64,000 bases of DNA from positions 186,001 to 250,000 of the forward strand of contig NZ_JSYG01000004.1 of the NCBI RefSeq assembly GCF_000784735.1. The letters are read 5' to 3'. This DNA is from Dickeya undicola (lineage in GTDB: Bacteria; Pseudomonadota; Gammaproteobacteria; Enterobacterales; Enterobacteriaceae). How positions within the stretch are numbered: the first letter of the stretch is position 1; each line of letters begins with the position of its first letter. Below are positions 48,201 through 55,674 of the stretch, in pieces. Position numbers and translations under genes: made by a program. The notes under the pieces were generated by a model. That model had not been told where the DNA came from, searched no databases, and saw only the letters and a program-made list of their open reading frames with translations.

Positions 48201-49359
48201 GCAGCCTGGTCTTCATGGCCGCCAGCAGTTGCGGACTGTCACTGACATGACCGAACAGCAGCGCGCCGCATAACCGGTCGTCGCGGAATATCAGGCGGCG
48301 ATAATGGCCGCCGAGCGGGTCTGACAAGGTATGAAGCCGGTCACCCGGTTGCGGGTGCAATTCCCCCGCGCTCACCACGTCAATCCCGGTAACTTTCAAT
48401 CGGGTAGCCAGCGCCAGCGGCGCGTAATCCGCCACCGGTTGCCCCGCCAGCCGCGCGGCCAGCACATCGGCCTGCGCCAGACAGGGGGCCACCAGCCCGA
48501 CCGTTTCCCCCTTCACTTCAGCGCACTCGCCAAAGGCGCTGACGTATTCATCAGCGGTGCGCAACTGGCCATCCGCCAGAATGCCGCGCCCGCACGCCAG
48601 ACCGCTGTCGCGAGCCAGCTCACACACCGGCTGTACGCCGGTCGCCACCACCACCAGCCCGGCAGGCAGGCGCGTACCGTCAGTCAGTTCGACCGCATTC
48701 ACCTGCTCGCCGCCGGACGATGTATGACCAAGAAACGCCTGAATCTGTACGCCGGTCAGGCAACGGATGCCGCGCTCGTGCAGCCGGGTACACAACAGGT
48801 CGCTGGCGGTGGCGTCGAGCTGGCGCTCCATCAACCGGGTGTGGCGGTGCAGCAGCGTTACCGTCGCCCCTTGCAGGCGCAGCGCAGCAGCGGCTTCAAT
48901 CCCCAGTAGTCCACCGCCGACCACCACCACCGGTTTCCCCTGCCTCACCGCCGCCCACATCCGCTCGACGTCATCCCGCGTGCGAAAGCCCATCACCCCC
49001 GGCAGGTTGATGCCCGGCAACGGCGGCATAAACGGGCGGGAACCGGTGGCGAGCACCAGTTGGTCATAGGTCAGGCGACGGCAGTCGGTGACAACCTCCC
49101 GCGTAGCCCGATCAATACGTAGCGCCGACTCGCCAGTCAGGATGGTCACGTCCATCCCGTCCGGCGCGGGTTCCAGCCGGGTATCCGCAAACACGTTTTC
49201 GCCCCCCAGCACCGAGGAAAGTAGCACGCGGTTATAGCTGTCGTGCGGCTCACGATCGATAACGGTGACGCGGTAGCGTTGCGGTGCCAGTTGCCCCAGT
49301 CTTTTTACCAGCCGCGCGCTGGACAGACCGTTGCCGATAATCACCAGATGCGCGCTCAT
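45202..49359 (-). CDS. nasB: Fused NasC oxidoreductase, NirB-type nitrite reductase and NirD-like domain
   Basis: A single 1385-codon frame encodes three parts. Residues 1-413 form a complete FAD/NAD(P)H oxidoreductase like Klebsiella NasC, which feeds electrons to nitrate reductase. Residues 414 to about 1255 are a full NirB: a second FAD/NAD domain (KPVLVVVGHGMVGHHF), Bfd-like [2Fe-2S] motifs (CSCHNVSK, CGGC), then the sirohaem and [4Fe-4S] domain (CVGSTWCRYG; SGCTRECAEAQGKD). Residues from about 1260 are NirD-like; as in E. coli NirD the Rieske Cys/His ligands are missing. In Klebsiella NasC and NasB are separate. An internal ATG at 48120 with GAGGA nine bases upstream marks the old NirB start, so a separate shorter product may also be made. 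Confidence 0.9.
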   Translation of the reverse strand: MSAHLVIIGNGLSSARLVKRLGQLAPQRYRVTVIDREPHDSYNRVLLSSVLGGENVFADTRLEPAPDGMDVTILTGESALRIDRATREVVTDCRRLTYDQLVLATGSRPFMPPLPGINLPGVMGFRTRDDVERMWAAVRQGKPVVVVGGGLLGIEAAAALRLQGATVTLLHRHTRLMERQLDATASDLLCTRLHERGIRCLTGVQIQAFLGHTSSGGEQVNAVELTDGTRLPAGLVVVATGVQPVCELARDSGLACGRGILADGQLRTADEYVSAFGECAEVKGETVGLVAPCLAQADVLAARLAGQPVADYAPLALATRLKVTGIDVVSAGELHPQPGDRLHTLSDPLGGHYRRLIFRDDRLCGALLFGHVSDSPQLLAAMKTRLPSAPSSLLFGLSFPEVDSRPAAVRISVMSKPVLVVVGHGMVGHHFLEQLVERNLHQQYHVVVFGEERHPAYDRVHLSEYFAGRSAESLSMVSEGFFEQHGIELRTGCPVTEIDRQRRCVRDANGQETPYDQLVLATGSYPFVPPITGNDRPGCLVYRTLDDLDAIAAEARESRSGVVVGGGLLGLEAANALRQLGLETHVVEFAPRLMAVQLDDGGAQLLKRKIEALGLQVHTSKETRAITAGEQARHRMNFADGTALETDLVLFSAGIRPRDQLARDAGLEIGARGGIVIDNDCQTSDDAIFAIGECALWQGQMFGLVAPGYQMARTVAARLAQQEQSFTGADMSTKLKLLGVDVASIGDAHGKTEGSLSYQWNDEPNQVYKKIIVSADGKRLLGAVLVGDSSDYSTLLQMKLNDMTLPAHPESLILPALDGAAPKGLGVAALPDSAQICSCHNVSKADIFAAVDNGCTDLASLKACTKAGTGCGGCVPLLKQVMEYRLQQSGIEVKKDICEHFAYSRQELYHLIRVNRIRSFGELIARHGHGLGCEICKPLAGSMLASCWNDYVLKPEHVPLQDTNDRFLANIQKDGTYSVVPRIPGGEITPQGLIAIGQVAERYHLYTKITGGQRVDLFGARLEQLPAIWQELIDAGFETGHAYGKSLRTVKSCVGSTWCRYGVQDSTSLAIALEHRYKGLRSPHKLKMAVSGCTRECAEAQGKDIGVIATDKGWNLYVCGNGGMKPRHADLFASDLDTDTLFRLIDRLLMFYIRTGDRLQRTSVWLDNLEGGIDYLRQVVIDDSLGIAGELENDMRQVIDSYQCEWQTTLAHDEHRALFRAFLNSDTPDEAVVMVPERGQPRPARLEEKTTAASEAAGVEGWQCVGFLCDIPANAGMAARVGHQQVALFHLPATQPGQAAHVFALDNQEPGSGANVLSRGLVGDVAGEPVVISPLYKKRLRLRDGVSPDDSQLRVRAWPVRIVQDRIWVASEPLAVVSADVAEAL

Positions 49360-49374
49360 GGCTGCGTCCTCCCG

Positions 49375-50169
49375 TCAAGCCGCGTGCGGCTGCTTCTCAT
49401 ACAGGAAATGCAGCACCTGCTGACGGTACTGGTGATAACGCGGGTCATCCGCCAGTGCCACGCGAGAGCGTGGGCGCTCCAGCGCCACCGTCATGATCTC
49501 GCCCACCGTGGCCGCCGGGCCGTTGGTCATCATCAGCACCCGATCGGAGAGCAACACCGCTTCATCCACGTCATGGGTGATCAGCACGATGGTGGTGTTC
49601 AGCCGCTGCTGGATTTCCATCACCGCGTCCTGCAAATGGGCGCGGGTCAGCGCATCCAGCGCACCAAAGGGTTCGTCCATCAGCAGCACCTTGGGTTTCA
49701 TCGCCAGCGCGCGGGCGATGCCCACCCGCTGCTTCATGCCGCCGGAAATCTCATGCGGGCGCTTGTTCAGCGCGTGTCCCATGTGCACCAGCTCCAGGTT
49801 ATGGACGATCCACTCGTGCATCTCCGCCTTGCTCATCTGGCCGCGGAATACCTGCTTCACCGCCAGCGCCACGTTGTCGTAGGTGGTGAGCCACGGCAGC
49901 AGCGAATGGTTCTGGAATACCACCGCCCGCTCCGGCCCCGGCCCGTCGATTTCGCGGTTGTCGCACAGCAGGCCGCCGCTGGTCGGCAGTGTCAGCCCAG
50001 CAATCAGGTTGAGCAGCGTTGACTTGCCGCAGCCGGAGTGCCCGATCAAACTCAGGGTTTCCCCGGTATGGATATCGAAACTCACGTTATCGAGCGCCAG
50101 AAACGTACCGCTGGCGGTGGAAAAACGCTGACTGACCTGCTGAATACGGATAATCGGTTGATCGCGCAT
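49375..50169 (-). CDS. nasD: Nitrate ABC transporter ATPase
   Basis: This is the ATP-binding subunit of a nitrate/nitrite uptake system. The ATG at 50169 has AAGGAG six bases upstream and gives 264 residues, in line with Klebsiella NasD; an earlier ATG at 50193 lacks this. Walker A (GHSGCGKST), the signature ISGGMKQRVGIARAL, Walker B (VLLMDEPFGALD) and the switch His (ITHD) are all visible. The gene starts 11 bases after the permease stop and lies 15 bases before the fused reductase gene. Confidence 0.92.
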   Translation of the reverse strand: MRDQPIIRIQQVSQRFSTASGTFLALDNVSFDIHTGETLSLIGHSGCGKSTLLNLIAGLTLPTSGGLLCDNREIDGPGPERAVVFQNHSLLPWLTTYDNVALAVKQVFRGQMSKAEMHEWIVHNLELVHMGHALNKRPHEISGGMKQRVGIARALAMKPKVLLMDEPFGALDALTRAHLQDAVMEIQQRLNTTIVLITHDVDEAVLLSDRVLMMTNGPAATVGEIMTVALERPRSRVALADDPRYHQYRQQVLHFLYEKQPHAA

Positions 50170-50179
50170 ACGTTTCTCC

Positions 50180-51115
50180 TTAACGGGTTTCATAGCTGAA
50201 GCGCTTAGCCAGCAACATCAGCCCTTGCTCAAGTAACAGCCCGACCACGCCAATCACCAGAATGGCGATGATGATGTTGGGCACGTTGAGGTTGTTCCAC
50301 TCGTTCCAGATCCAGAAGCCGATACCGATGCCGCCGGTCAGCATTTCCGCCGCCACGATCACCAGCCAGGCGATGCCGATCGACAGCCGCACCCCGGTCA
50401 GCACACTCGGCAGCACCGCTGGCAGCAGAATTTTGCGCATGATGGTGAATTCGGACAGCTTCAGCACCCGCGCCACGTTGAGATAATCCTGCGGAATCTG
50501 GCGCACCCCTTCAGCGGTGTTGAGGATCATCGGCCAGATGGAGCAGATAAAGATGGTCCAGCTGGAAGCCGGTTCGGCACGCTGGAACAGCAGCAGGCCG
50601 ATAGGCAGCCACGCCAGCGGGCTGACCGGACGCAACAGCGAAATAATCGGGTTGAACATCGCCGCCATAAACCGGAAGCGACCGATCAGGAAACCAGCGG
50701 GAATGCCCACCAGCGCCGCCAGCCCAAAACCGATGCCGACGCGCTCAAGCGACGCTAGCACGTTCCAGCCGATGCCCTGGTCGTTGGGGCCAGCCACATA
50801 AAAGGGGTCGGCAAAAATGCTCTGCGCCGCCAGCCAGGTTTGCCACGGCGTCGGGAACCCTTTGCTGCTCAGCGCCGCCACTTGCCACACCGCCAACAAC
50901 AAAACCATGCCAATGCCGCCCGGCAACAGCCGGGATAACCATCGGCTCAGGCGCGGCCGCCAGACGGCACGCGGCGGGGCGACGGTCGGTGCCGGTGCAG
51001 CGACACCAGCGGTTTCAGGTAAAGTGATAACGGTGGCGTCGGTCACGACCGCGTTGTGGTGCGGCGTGTCAGTCGGCTCCGGCACGATCGAAAGAATCTG
51101 GGCTTGCGTTTTCAT
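50180..51115 (-). CDS. nasE: Nitrate ABC transporter permease
   Basis: The 311-residue protein has a long Pro/Ala-rich cytoplasmic N-terminus (about 1-65) and then six membrane helices of the BPD_transp_1 type. The EAA loop reads NVARVLKLSEFTIMRKILLPAVLPSVLTGVRLSIG. The family is that of nitrate, taurine and sulfonate permeases; the operon shows nitrate as substrate. It begins 12 bases after the binding protein gene and precedes the ATPase gene by 10 bases. Confidence 0.92.
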   Translation of the reverse strand: MKTQAQILSIVPEPTDTPHHNAVVTDATVITLPETAGVAAPAPTVAPPRAVWRPRLSRWLSRLLPGGIGMVLLLAVWQVAALSSKGFPTPWQTWLAAQSIFADPFYVAGPNDQGIGWNVLASLERVGIGFGLAALVGIPAGFLIGRFRFMAAMFNPIISLLRPVSPLAWLPIGLLLFQRAEPASSWTIFICSIWPMILNTAEGVRQIPQDYLNVARVLKLSEFTIMRKILLPAVLPSVLTGVRLSIGIAWLVIVAAEMLTGGIGIGFWIWNEWNNLNVPNIIIAILVIGVVGLLLEQGLMLLAKRFSYETR

Positions 51116-51127
51116 GGTCGCTCTCCG

Positions 51128-52405
51128 TTACTTTTTCACGCTGAAGCTGTTGGCATAACCGGCCGGATCGCTGCCGTCCCAACGCTTGCCGTCAATCAAT
51201 ACGCTGCTGCGCATCTCGCTGGATGGCAGCGGCACATTGCCGACCGCACTGGCCGCCTGTTTGTAGATATCGATGCGATTGACCTGACGGGCTACCGCCT
51301 GATAATCCGGCTCCTGCGCCAGCAGGCCCCAGCGTTTGTGCTGGGTGAGGAACCACATTCCGTCCGACAGATACGGGAAGTTCACTTCGCCGTCGTGGTA
51401 GAAGCGCATGGCGTGCGCGTCCTGCCACTGTTTGCCCGCGCCGTTGTCGTATTGCCCCAACATACGGCCGACAATCGTCTCCTCCTGGGTGTTGACGTAA
51501 GCACGCCCGGCGATGACGCGGGCAGTTTCGCGCCGGTTGTCGTCCGAGCTGTCGATCCAGCGCGAGGCTTCCAGCACCGCCGCCGTCAGTGCGCGGGCGG
51601 TATTGGGGTTGGCTTTCACCCATTCGTCACTGGTGCCGAGTACCTTCTCTGGGTGATCCGGCCAGATATCCTGCGAGGTGACGGCGGTAAACCCGAGGCC
51701 GTCGGTAATCGCCCGCTGGTTCCAGGGTTCACCGACGCAGAAACCGCTCATGTTGCCGATCTTCATGTTCACCACCATTTGCGGCGGCGGCACGACCACG
51801 GTGCGCACGTCGTCAAACGGGTTGATACCGGCCGCCCCCAGCCAGTAATAGAGCCACATGGCATGAGTCCCGGTGGGAAACGTCTGGGCGAAGGTGTACG
51901 TCCCCGCCGGGCTGGCTGAAATAAACTTCTTCAGGCTGGCACCATCGTTCACGCCCGCTTCGCGCAGCTTATTGGACAGAGTGATCGCCTGGCCGTTGTT
52001 GTTGATAGTCATCAGCGCCGCCATGTTGTGCTGTGGCCCCGACGCGCCAGCCTGCAAGCCGTACAGCAACCCGTAAAGCACGTGCGCCGCATCCAGTTCG
52101 CCGGACACCAGCTTGTCGCGCACCGCGGCCCAGCTCGCTTCCTTGCTCGGCACAATGGTGATGCCGTATTTCTTGTCAAACCCTTTTACCGACGCCATCA
52201 CCACCGATGCGCAGTCGGTCAGTGGAATAAAGCCGACGCGCACCTCTTTCTTCTCCGGTGCATCAGAACCGGCCGCCCAGGCGCGGTTCATTATTCCCGG
52301 CAACAGCATGGAGCCACCCAAGACGGCGCTCCCCACCAGAAACTGGCGACGGGAAAACGCCTGTGTTGGGTTATTGGTTTTGTTATCGGTTTTGGAATCA
52401 CTCAT
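51128..52405 (-). CDS. nasF: Nitrate-binding periplasmic protein with Tat signal
   Basis: From the ATG at 52405 (GAGGTG upstream) the product has 425 residues. It carries a twin-arginine signal (S-R19-R20-Q-F-L) with hydrophobic stretch to about residue 46, which is unusual among binding proteins but known in NrtA/NasF relatives. The mature part is the NMT1/NrtA-like binding fold (VRVGFIPLTDCASVVMASV; GFCVGEPWNQRA). The frame is open far upstream into the leader, where the terminator and hairpin lie, so the longer start is false. First gene of the nasFED-CB-A-cobA operon. Confidence 0.93.
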   Translation of the reverse strand: MSDSKTDNKTNNPTQAFSRRQFLVGSAVLGGSMLLPGIMNRAWAAGSDAPEKKEVRVGFIPLTDCASVVMASVKGFDKKYGITIVPSKEASWAAVRDKLVSGELDAAHVLYGLLYGLQAGASGPQHNMAALMTINNNGQAITLSNKLREAGVNDGASLKKFISASPAGTYTFAQTFPTGTHAMWLYYWLGAAGINPFDDVRTVVVPPPQMVVNMKIGNMSGFCVGEPWNQRAITDGLGFTAVTSQDIWPDHPEKVLGTSDEWVKANPNTARALTAAVLEASRWIDSSDDNRRETARVIAGRAYVNTQEETIVGRMLGQYDNGAGKQWQDAHAMRFYHDGEVNFPYLSDGMWFLTQHKRWGLLAQEPDYQAVARQVNRIDIYKQAASAVGNVPLPSSEMRSSVLIDGKRWDGSDPAGYANSFSVKK

Positions 52406-52435
52406 CAACGACACCTCGGCAACCCGCCGTTTCGG

Positions 52436-52493
52436 CGGCAAAAACAAAAAGGCGTCCACAGCCATGCGAAAATCGCACGCTTGTGGACGCCTT
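52436..52493 (-). terminator. Leader terminator (attenuator) of the nas operon
   Basis: A 12-bp perfect stem (52449-52460 with 52482-52493, AAGGCGTCCACA/TGTGGACGCCTT) is followed on the minus strand by TTTTTGTTTTTG. It lies between the promoter and nasF, 31 bases before the start codon. This matches the Klebsiella nasF leader, where NasR overrides a terminator when nitrate or nitrite is present. Confidence 0.9.
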
Positions 52494-52509
52494 TGCCCCG
52501 CGCTTCGCC

Positions 52510-52525
52510 GTACCGCCATTGGCAC
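52510..52525 (-). ncRNA. Hexaloop hairpin, candidate NasR (ANTAR) target in the nas leader
   Basis: On the minus strand GTGCC and GGTAC pair around the six-base loop AATGGC. ANTAR proteins bind hairpins with a hexaloop that has A at position 1 and G at position 4; this loop fits. It lies about 17 bases before the terminator stem. The second hexaloop of the usual pair is not clear. Confidence 0.65.
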
Positions 52526-52558
52526 TGCAAAGTCGCAATGAATTGTTACCGGAGATAA

Positions 52559-52574
52559 AGCAAGGTGTGTGCCA
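52559..52574 (-). promoter_or_regulatory. Sigma-54 promoter of the nas operon
   Basis: TGGCAC-ACACC-TTGCT on the minus strand matches the -24/-12 consensus TGGCAC-N5-TTGCW in all fixed positions. Transcription would start near 52549 and give a leader of about 145 bases, which contains the hexaloop and the terminator. Confidence 0.88.
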
Positions 52575-52784
52575 ATCTGGCAGCCTGTTCGGTTAACCGA
52601 CAATGCATCGAGTGAACCTTCCATGCCGCGCCGGATAACCGACGTGTCCCGATGGGGCTATTCTGCTCGCCGAAAGCGCGGCCAATATTGAGCTGGATCA
52701 ATTCAGCCGGGATATCAGGCCAATGACAAAAACGAGCAATCGCTGTGATACGCGTCAGAACGGGGGGACGATAACGGCGTCGGC

Positions 52785-52823
52785 TGCACCGTTATCTGGC
52801 AAATCACGCACACTTTATGTGCG
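52785..52823. promoter_or_regulatory. Pair of NtrC-type sites upstream of the nas promoter
   Basis: GCAC-N7-GTGC (52808-52822, within CGCAC...GTGCG) is a perfect NtrC core palindrome. A second, weaker site TGCACC-N8-GCA (52785-52801) has its centre 22 bases away, two helical turns. They lie about 215-265 bases upstream of the sigma-54 promoter, a usual enhancer distance. Confidence 0.65.
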
Positions 52824-52872
52824 CTTATGGCGAGCGTATTCCGTTATCGCCATGCAAACCTGCTGCTTTCCA

Positions 52873-54162
52873 TCAAGGGGTATCATCCTGAAACACATCC
52901 GCCACCGCCAGCATGGCGTTGGCAATGTCGATCAATTTCTTGTTCTGGCTCATCGCCATACGGCGCAGGGTTTTATACGCCTCGTCTTCGCTTAAGCCCC
53001 GATGCTGCATCAGTAGCCCTTTGGCGCGGTCAATCTGGCGGCGTTCATCCAACGTGGCGCGCATCGCCGCCAGTTCATGATCCAGCGCTTGTAAGCGCCG
53101 AGCCTGCTGCTGCACCAGCGACAACAGCGAACGCCCCAGTTGCGGCCGCACGCCGTCGCTGTCAAGCCAGTTGTGCGCCGACGCGCCCGGCTCCATCGCC
53201 GAGCGGGCGATAAACACCGAATAGCTGTGCTCTTCACCCTGCTGCTGCGCCATCAGACCGGCGACATCTGCCTGCTGGTCAAGGCAAGCCTGCTCGGCGG
53301 CAGCGATACGATCACGGCACAGTTGCATCAGCGTCTGCTCCAGCCGATCTTCGATGTGCTTCATGGCGTCGATACGCGCTGTCGCCAGTGCGAACCATTG
53401 CAGGCTGCCTTCCAGCGGCAGGTTATCTGGTGCACGGGTGCAGGCCACGCGCCGCAACCGTTCAAATTCGCGATCGGTCGCCAGCGCCAGCCAGTGCTCA
53501 CGGCTGACGTCATCAGCAAAATTCGTGAAGGTATCGAAACAACGCTCCTGACGTTCAATCAGGTCCAGCAATGTCTGTTGAGTACTGACCGGAAATTCAC
53601 CGGCGGCAAACGCAGCGGCACCGACCGCCCGCTCCTGACCGGCCAGTTCCTTGCCCTGCATGAAACTGAACATCGCTACCAGCGCACGGGCAATCACCGG
53701 TTCTGCTGCGGTATCCGACACTTCGAACACCAGCGTCAAGAGATGGCGGATAATGTCGTTGAACACCGTCATCGCGTCCGACTGCGGCAACGCGCGCTGA
53801 CGCACCTGCTGGCGCAGCGACGGCAGCAATCCCAGCGTGTACACCACACTGGCGGCGCGGCTGAACAGTCGGCTGGCCTGCGGCAACGACCCGGCGCGCT
53901 GCGCCAGGTCGTCCAGTTGTTCCATAAATTGCGACTCGGCCTGTTGCACATCCTGCTTGCGCTGCGGCAATTCCTCCACGCACAACCGCCCGTCCGAACA
54001 CAGGTACAGGTTGGAGGTGCCGCGTTCGCGTTGCAGCATATGCACCAGTTGGCTGATGCGCCCCACCAGTTCACCGCTTTGCAGCAGCCCGCGCAGGCTG
54101 TTCAGTTCACACTGGCGCGAGGCCATCAGAAAACGAATTGTCGTTGAAGGGTCCGCCACCAT
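52873..54162 (-). CDS. nasR: Nitrate-responsive antiterminator NasR (NIT-ANTAR)
   Basis: NasR senses nitrate and nitrite and binds the nasF leader RNA so that transcription passes its terminator. The 429 residues contain an NIT sensor domain (about 35-300; QRERGTSNLYL near the start) and a C-terminal ANTAR RNA-binding domain (about 360-420; RRQIDRAKGLLMQHRGLSEDEAYKTLRRMAM). The Klebsiella protein has about 393 residues, so this one is somewhat longer. It starts at ATG 54162, reads in the same direction as the nas operon and lies directly upstream of its control region, as in Klebsiella. Confidence 0.93.
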   Translation of the reverse strand: MVADPSTTIRFLMASRQCELNSLRGLLQSGELVGRISQLVHMLQRERGTSNLYLCSDGRLCVEELPQRKQDVQQAESQFMEQLDDLAQRAGSLPQASRLFSRAASVVYTLGLLPSLRQQVRQRALPQSDAMTVFNDIIRHLLTLVFEVSDTAAEPVIARALVAMFSFMQGKELAGQERAVGAAAFAAGEFPVSTQQTLLDLIERQERCFDTFTNFADDVSREHWLALATDREFERLRRVACTRAPDNLPLEGSLQWFALATARIDAMKHIEDRLEQTLMQLCRDRIAAAEQACLDQQADVAGLMAQQQGEEHSYSVFIARSAMEPGASAHNWLDSDGVRPQLGRSLLSLVQQQARRLQALDHELAAMRATLDERRQIDRAKGLLMQHRGLSEDEAYKTLRRMAMSQNKKLIDIANAMLAVADVFQDDTP

Positions 54163-54224
54163 TCTGGTTCTCCATTACGGCATTGAGAGGCTATTGATGC
54201 AAATAACGCGCCTACTACGGTAGC

Positions 54225-54262
54225 GGAAAAGCGCCAGGCAATCACCCTCTTCTGCCTGACGC
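54225..54262 (-). terminator. Terminator of the RND efflux operon
   Basis: GCGCCAGGCA pairs with TGCCTGACGC (one G-T pair, 10 bp, 12-base loop). On the minus strand TTTTCC follows. It lies about 18 bases after the stop of the outer membrane factor gene. Confidence 0.8.
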
Positions 54263-54279
54263 CTCTGGTGCCGGGAGGG

Positions 54280-55674
54280 CTATTTCACCCCACCTCCCAA
54301 TACGTTATACAGCGTGATCAGATTATCCAGCCGCGACTGCTCCAGGCTGAGCAACGACTGACGGGCGCTGTACAGCGTGCGCTGGGCATCCAGTACGTTG
54401 AGGTAGGTATCGACCCCGGCGCGGTAGCGGTTGCTGGCAAGCTGATAACTGCGCTCGGCCGCCGCCACGTAATCGCGTTGCGCCGCCTGCTGCTCATCAA
54501 TCGTGCCTTTGCGCGCCAGTGCGTCGGCCACTTCACGAAACGCGGTTTGCAACGTTTTCTCGTAACTGGCGACATAGCCCTGTTTTTCCGCCTCGGCGTA
54601 GCGCAACGCCGACAGGTTAGCACCACCGTCGAAAAGCGGCAGGCTGACGGCCGGTGCCAGCGACCAGACGTGCGCGCCGCCGCTGAACAGCGACGACAGC
54701 GCTTCACTGCTCAGGCCGTTGCTGGCGGTCAGCGTAATGCTGGGGAAAAACGCCGCCCGCGCCGCGCCGATATTGGCGTTGGCCGATTTCAGGGTATGTT
54801 CCGCCGCCTGCACATCCGGACGGCGCAACAGCGCGGTGGATGAAATACCGGCAGCGACCGGTTTCACCGCCTGCGCCAGCGATGCCACATCCGCAGGCAA
54901 CAGTGCCTCCGGCACAGTCTGCCCGGCCAACAGGTCCAGCGCATTCTTACTCTGCGCTTCGGTGGTCAGCGCGCTGGCGACATCCGCCCGTGCCTGCTGG
55001 TAGACGGTTTCCGCCTGCGCCACATCCACCGCCGACGCCACGCCGTTACGCAACCGGCTGCGGGTCACCGCCAGCGACTGCCCGGCGCTCTCCATCGTCT
55101 GACGCGCCAGTGCCAGATTGCTGCGGGCGGTCGCCAGCGCCACCCAGGCGGTGGAGGTATCGGCGATCAGCGTCAGCCGGGTACTGGTGGCAGTAGCGGC
55201 GCTGGAGAGATACGTTTCCCGCGCCGCACCGGTCAGGCTGCGGTTTTTACCAAACAAGTCCAGCGTAAAAGCGCTGGTGGACAGGCTGGCACCGTAGCTG
55301 CTGCTCAATACCGTCCCGTTACTGCTGCTGAGCGAACGGCTGCGATCACCATCCATCCCGGCGTTGATGGTTGGCAGCAGCGTTGCACGCGTTTCGCCAA
55401 GCTGCGCACGCGCCGCTTCCACATCGGCAATCGCTTTGCGCAGATCCCGGTTGTCCGACAGCGCCATGTCGATAACCTGGCGCAGGCGATCGTCCACCAA
55501 TACCTCGCGCCACGGGATATCGTCCGCCGATGGTCTGCCCGAAGACGATGCCGGATAGGCCGCCCCTTGCGGCCAGGCCGCAGGAACCGGCGCAGACGGC
55601 CGCTGATAGTGCGGATCCAGCGAACAGCCAGATAGCAACATCGCGCCGGTCAGTAAGGTCATGATAACGCGCAT
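54280..55674 (-). CDS. RND efflux outer membrane factor (OprM/NodT family lipoprotein)
   Basis: The 464-residue protein is the TolC-like outer membrane channel of the pump encoded before it. A lipoprotein signal ends in LLSGC (Cys17). Two repeated OEP domains follow, each with long helices (VEAARAQLGETRATLLPTINAG; NANIGAARAAFFPSITLTAS), as in OprM, CusC and NodT. The ATG overlaps the pump stop by one base (TGATG). Having its own outer membrane factor means the pump does not rely on TolC. Substrates cannot be read from sequence. Confidence 0.9.
   Translation of the reverse strand: MRVIMTLLTGAMLLSGCSLDPHYQRPSAPVPAAWPQGAAYPASSSGRPSADDIPWREVLVDDRLRQVIDMALSDNRDLRKAIADVEAARAQLGETRATLLPTINAGMDGDRSRSLSSSNGTVLSSSYGASLSTSAFTLDLFGKNRSLTGAARETYLSSAATATSTRLTLIADTSTAWVALATARSNLALARQTMESAGQSLAVTRSRLRNGVASAVDVAQAETVYQQARADVASALTTEAQSKNALDLLAGQTVPEALLPADVASLAQAVKPVAAGISSTALLRRPDVQAAEHTLKSANANIGAARAAFFPSITLTASNGLSSEALSSLFSGGAHVWSLAPAVSLPLFDGGANLSALRYAEAEKQGYVASYEKTLQTAFREVADALARKGTIDEQQAAQRDYVAAAERSYQLASNRYRAGVDTYLNVLDAQRTLYSARQSLLSLEQSRLDNLITLYNVLGGGVK

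Noticed and set aside
51056..51919. 287-codon plus-strand frame opposite the nasE and nasF genes
   Set aside because: Shadow frame across two well-supported genes; the product looks random.
52578..52590. TGCCA/TGGCA hairpin just upstream of the nas operon as the first ANTAR hairpin
   Set aside because: It overlaps the -24 box of the sigma-54 promoter and is therefore not in the transcript; its loop is also not a hexaloop with A1 and G4.
53140..54147. 335-codon plus-strand frame opposite nasR
   Set aside because: Shadow of nasR: Arg/Gln/His-rich product, no domain, no ribosome binding site.
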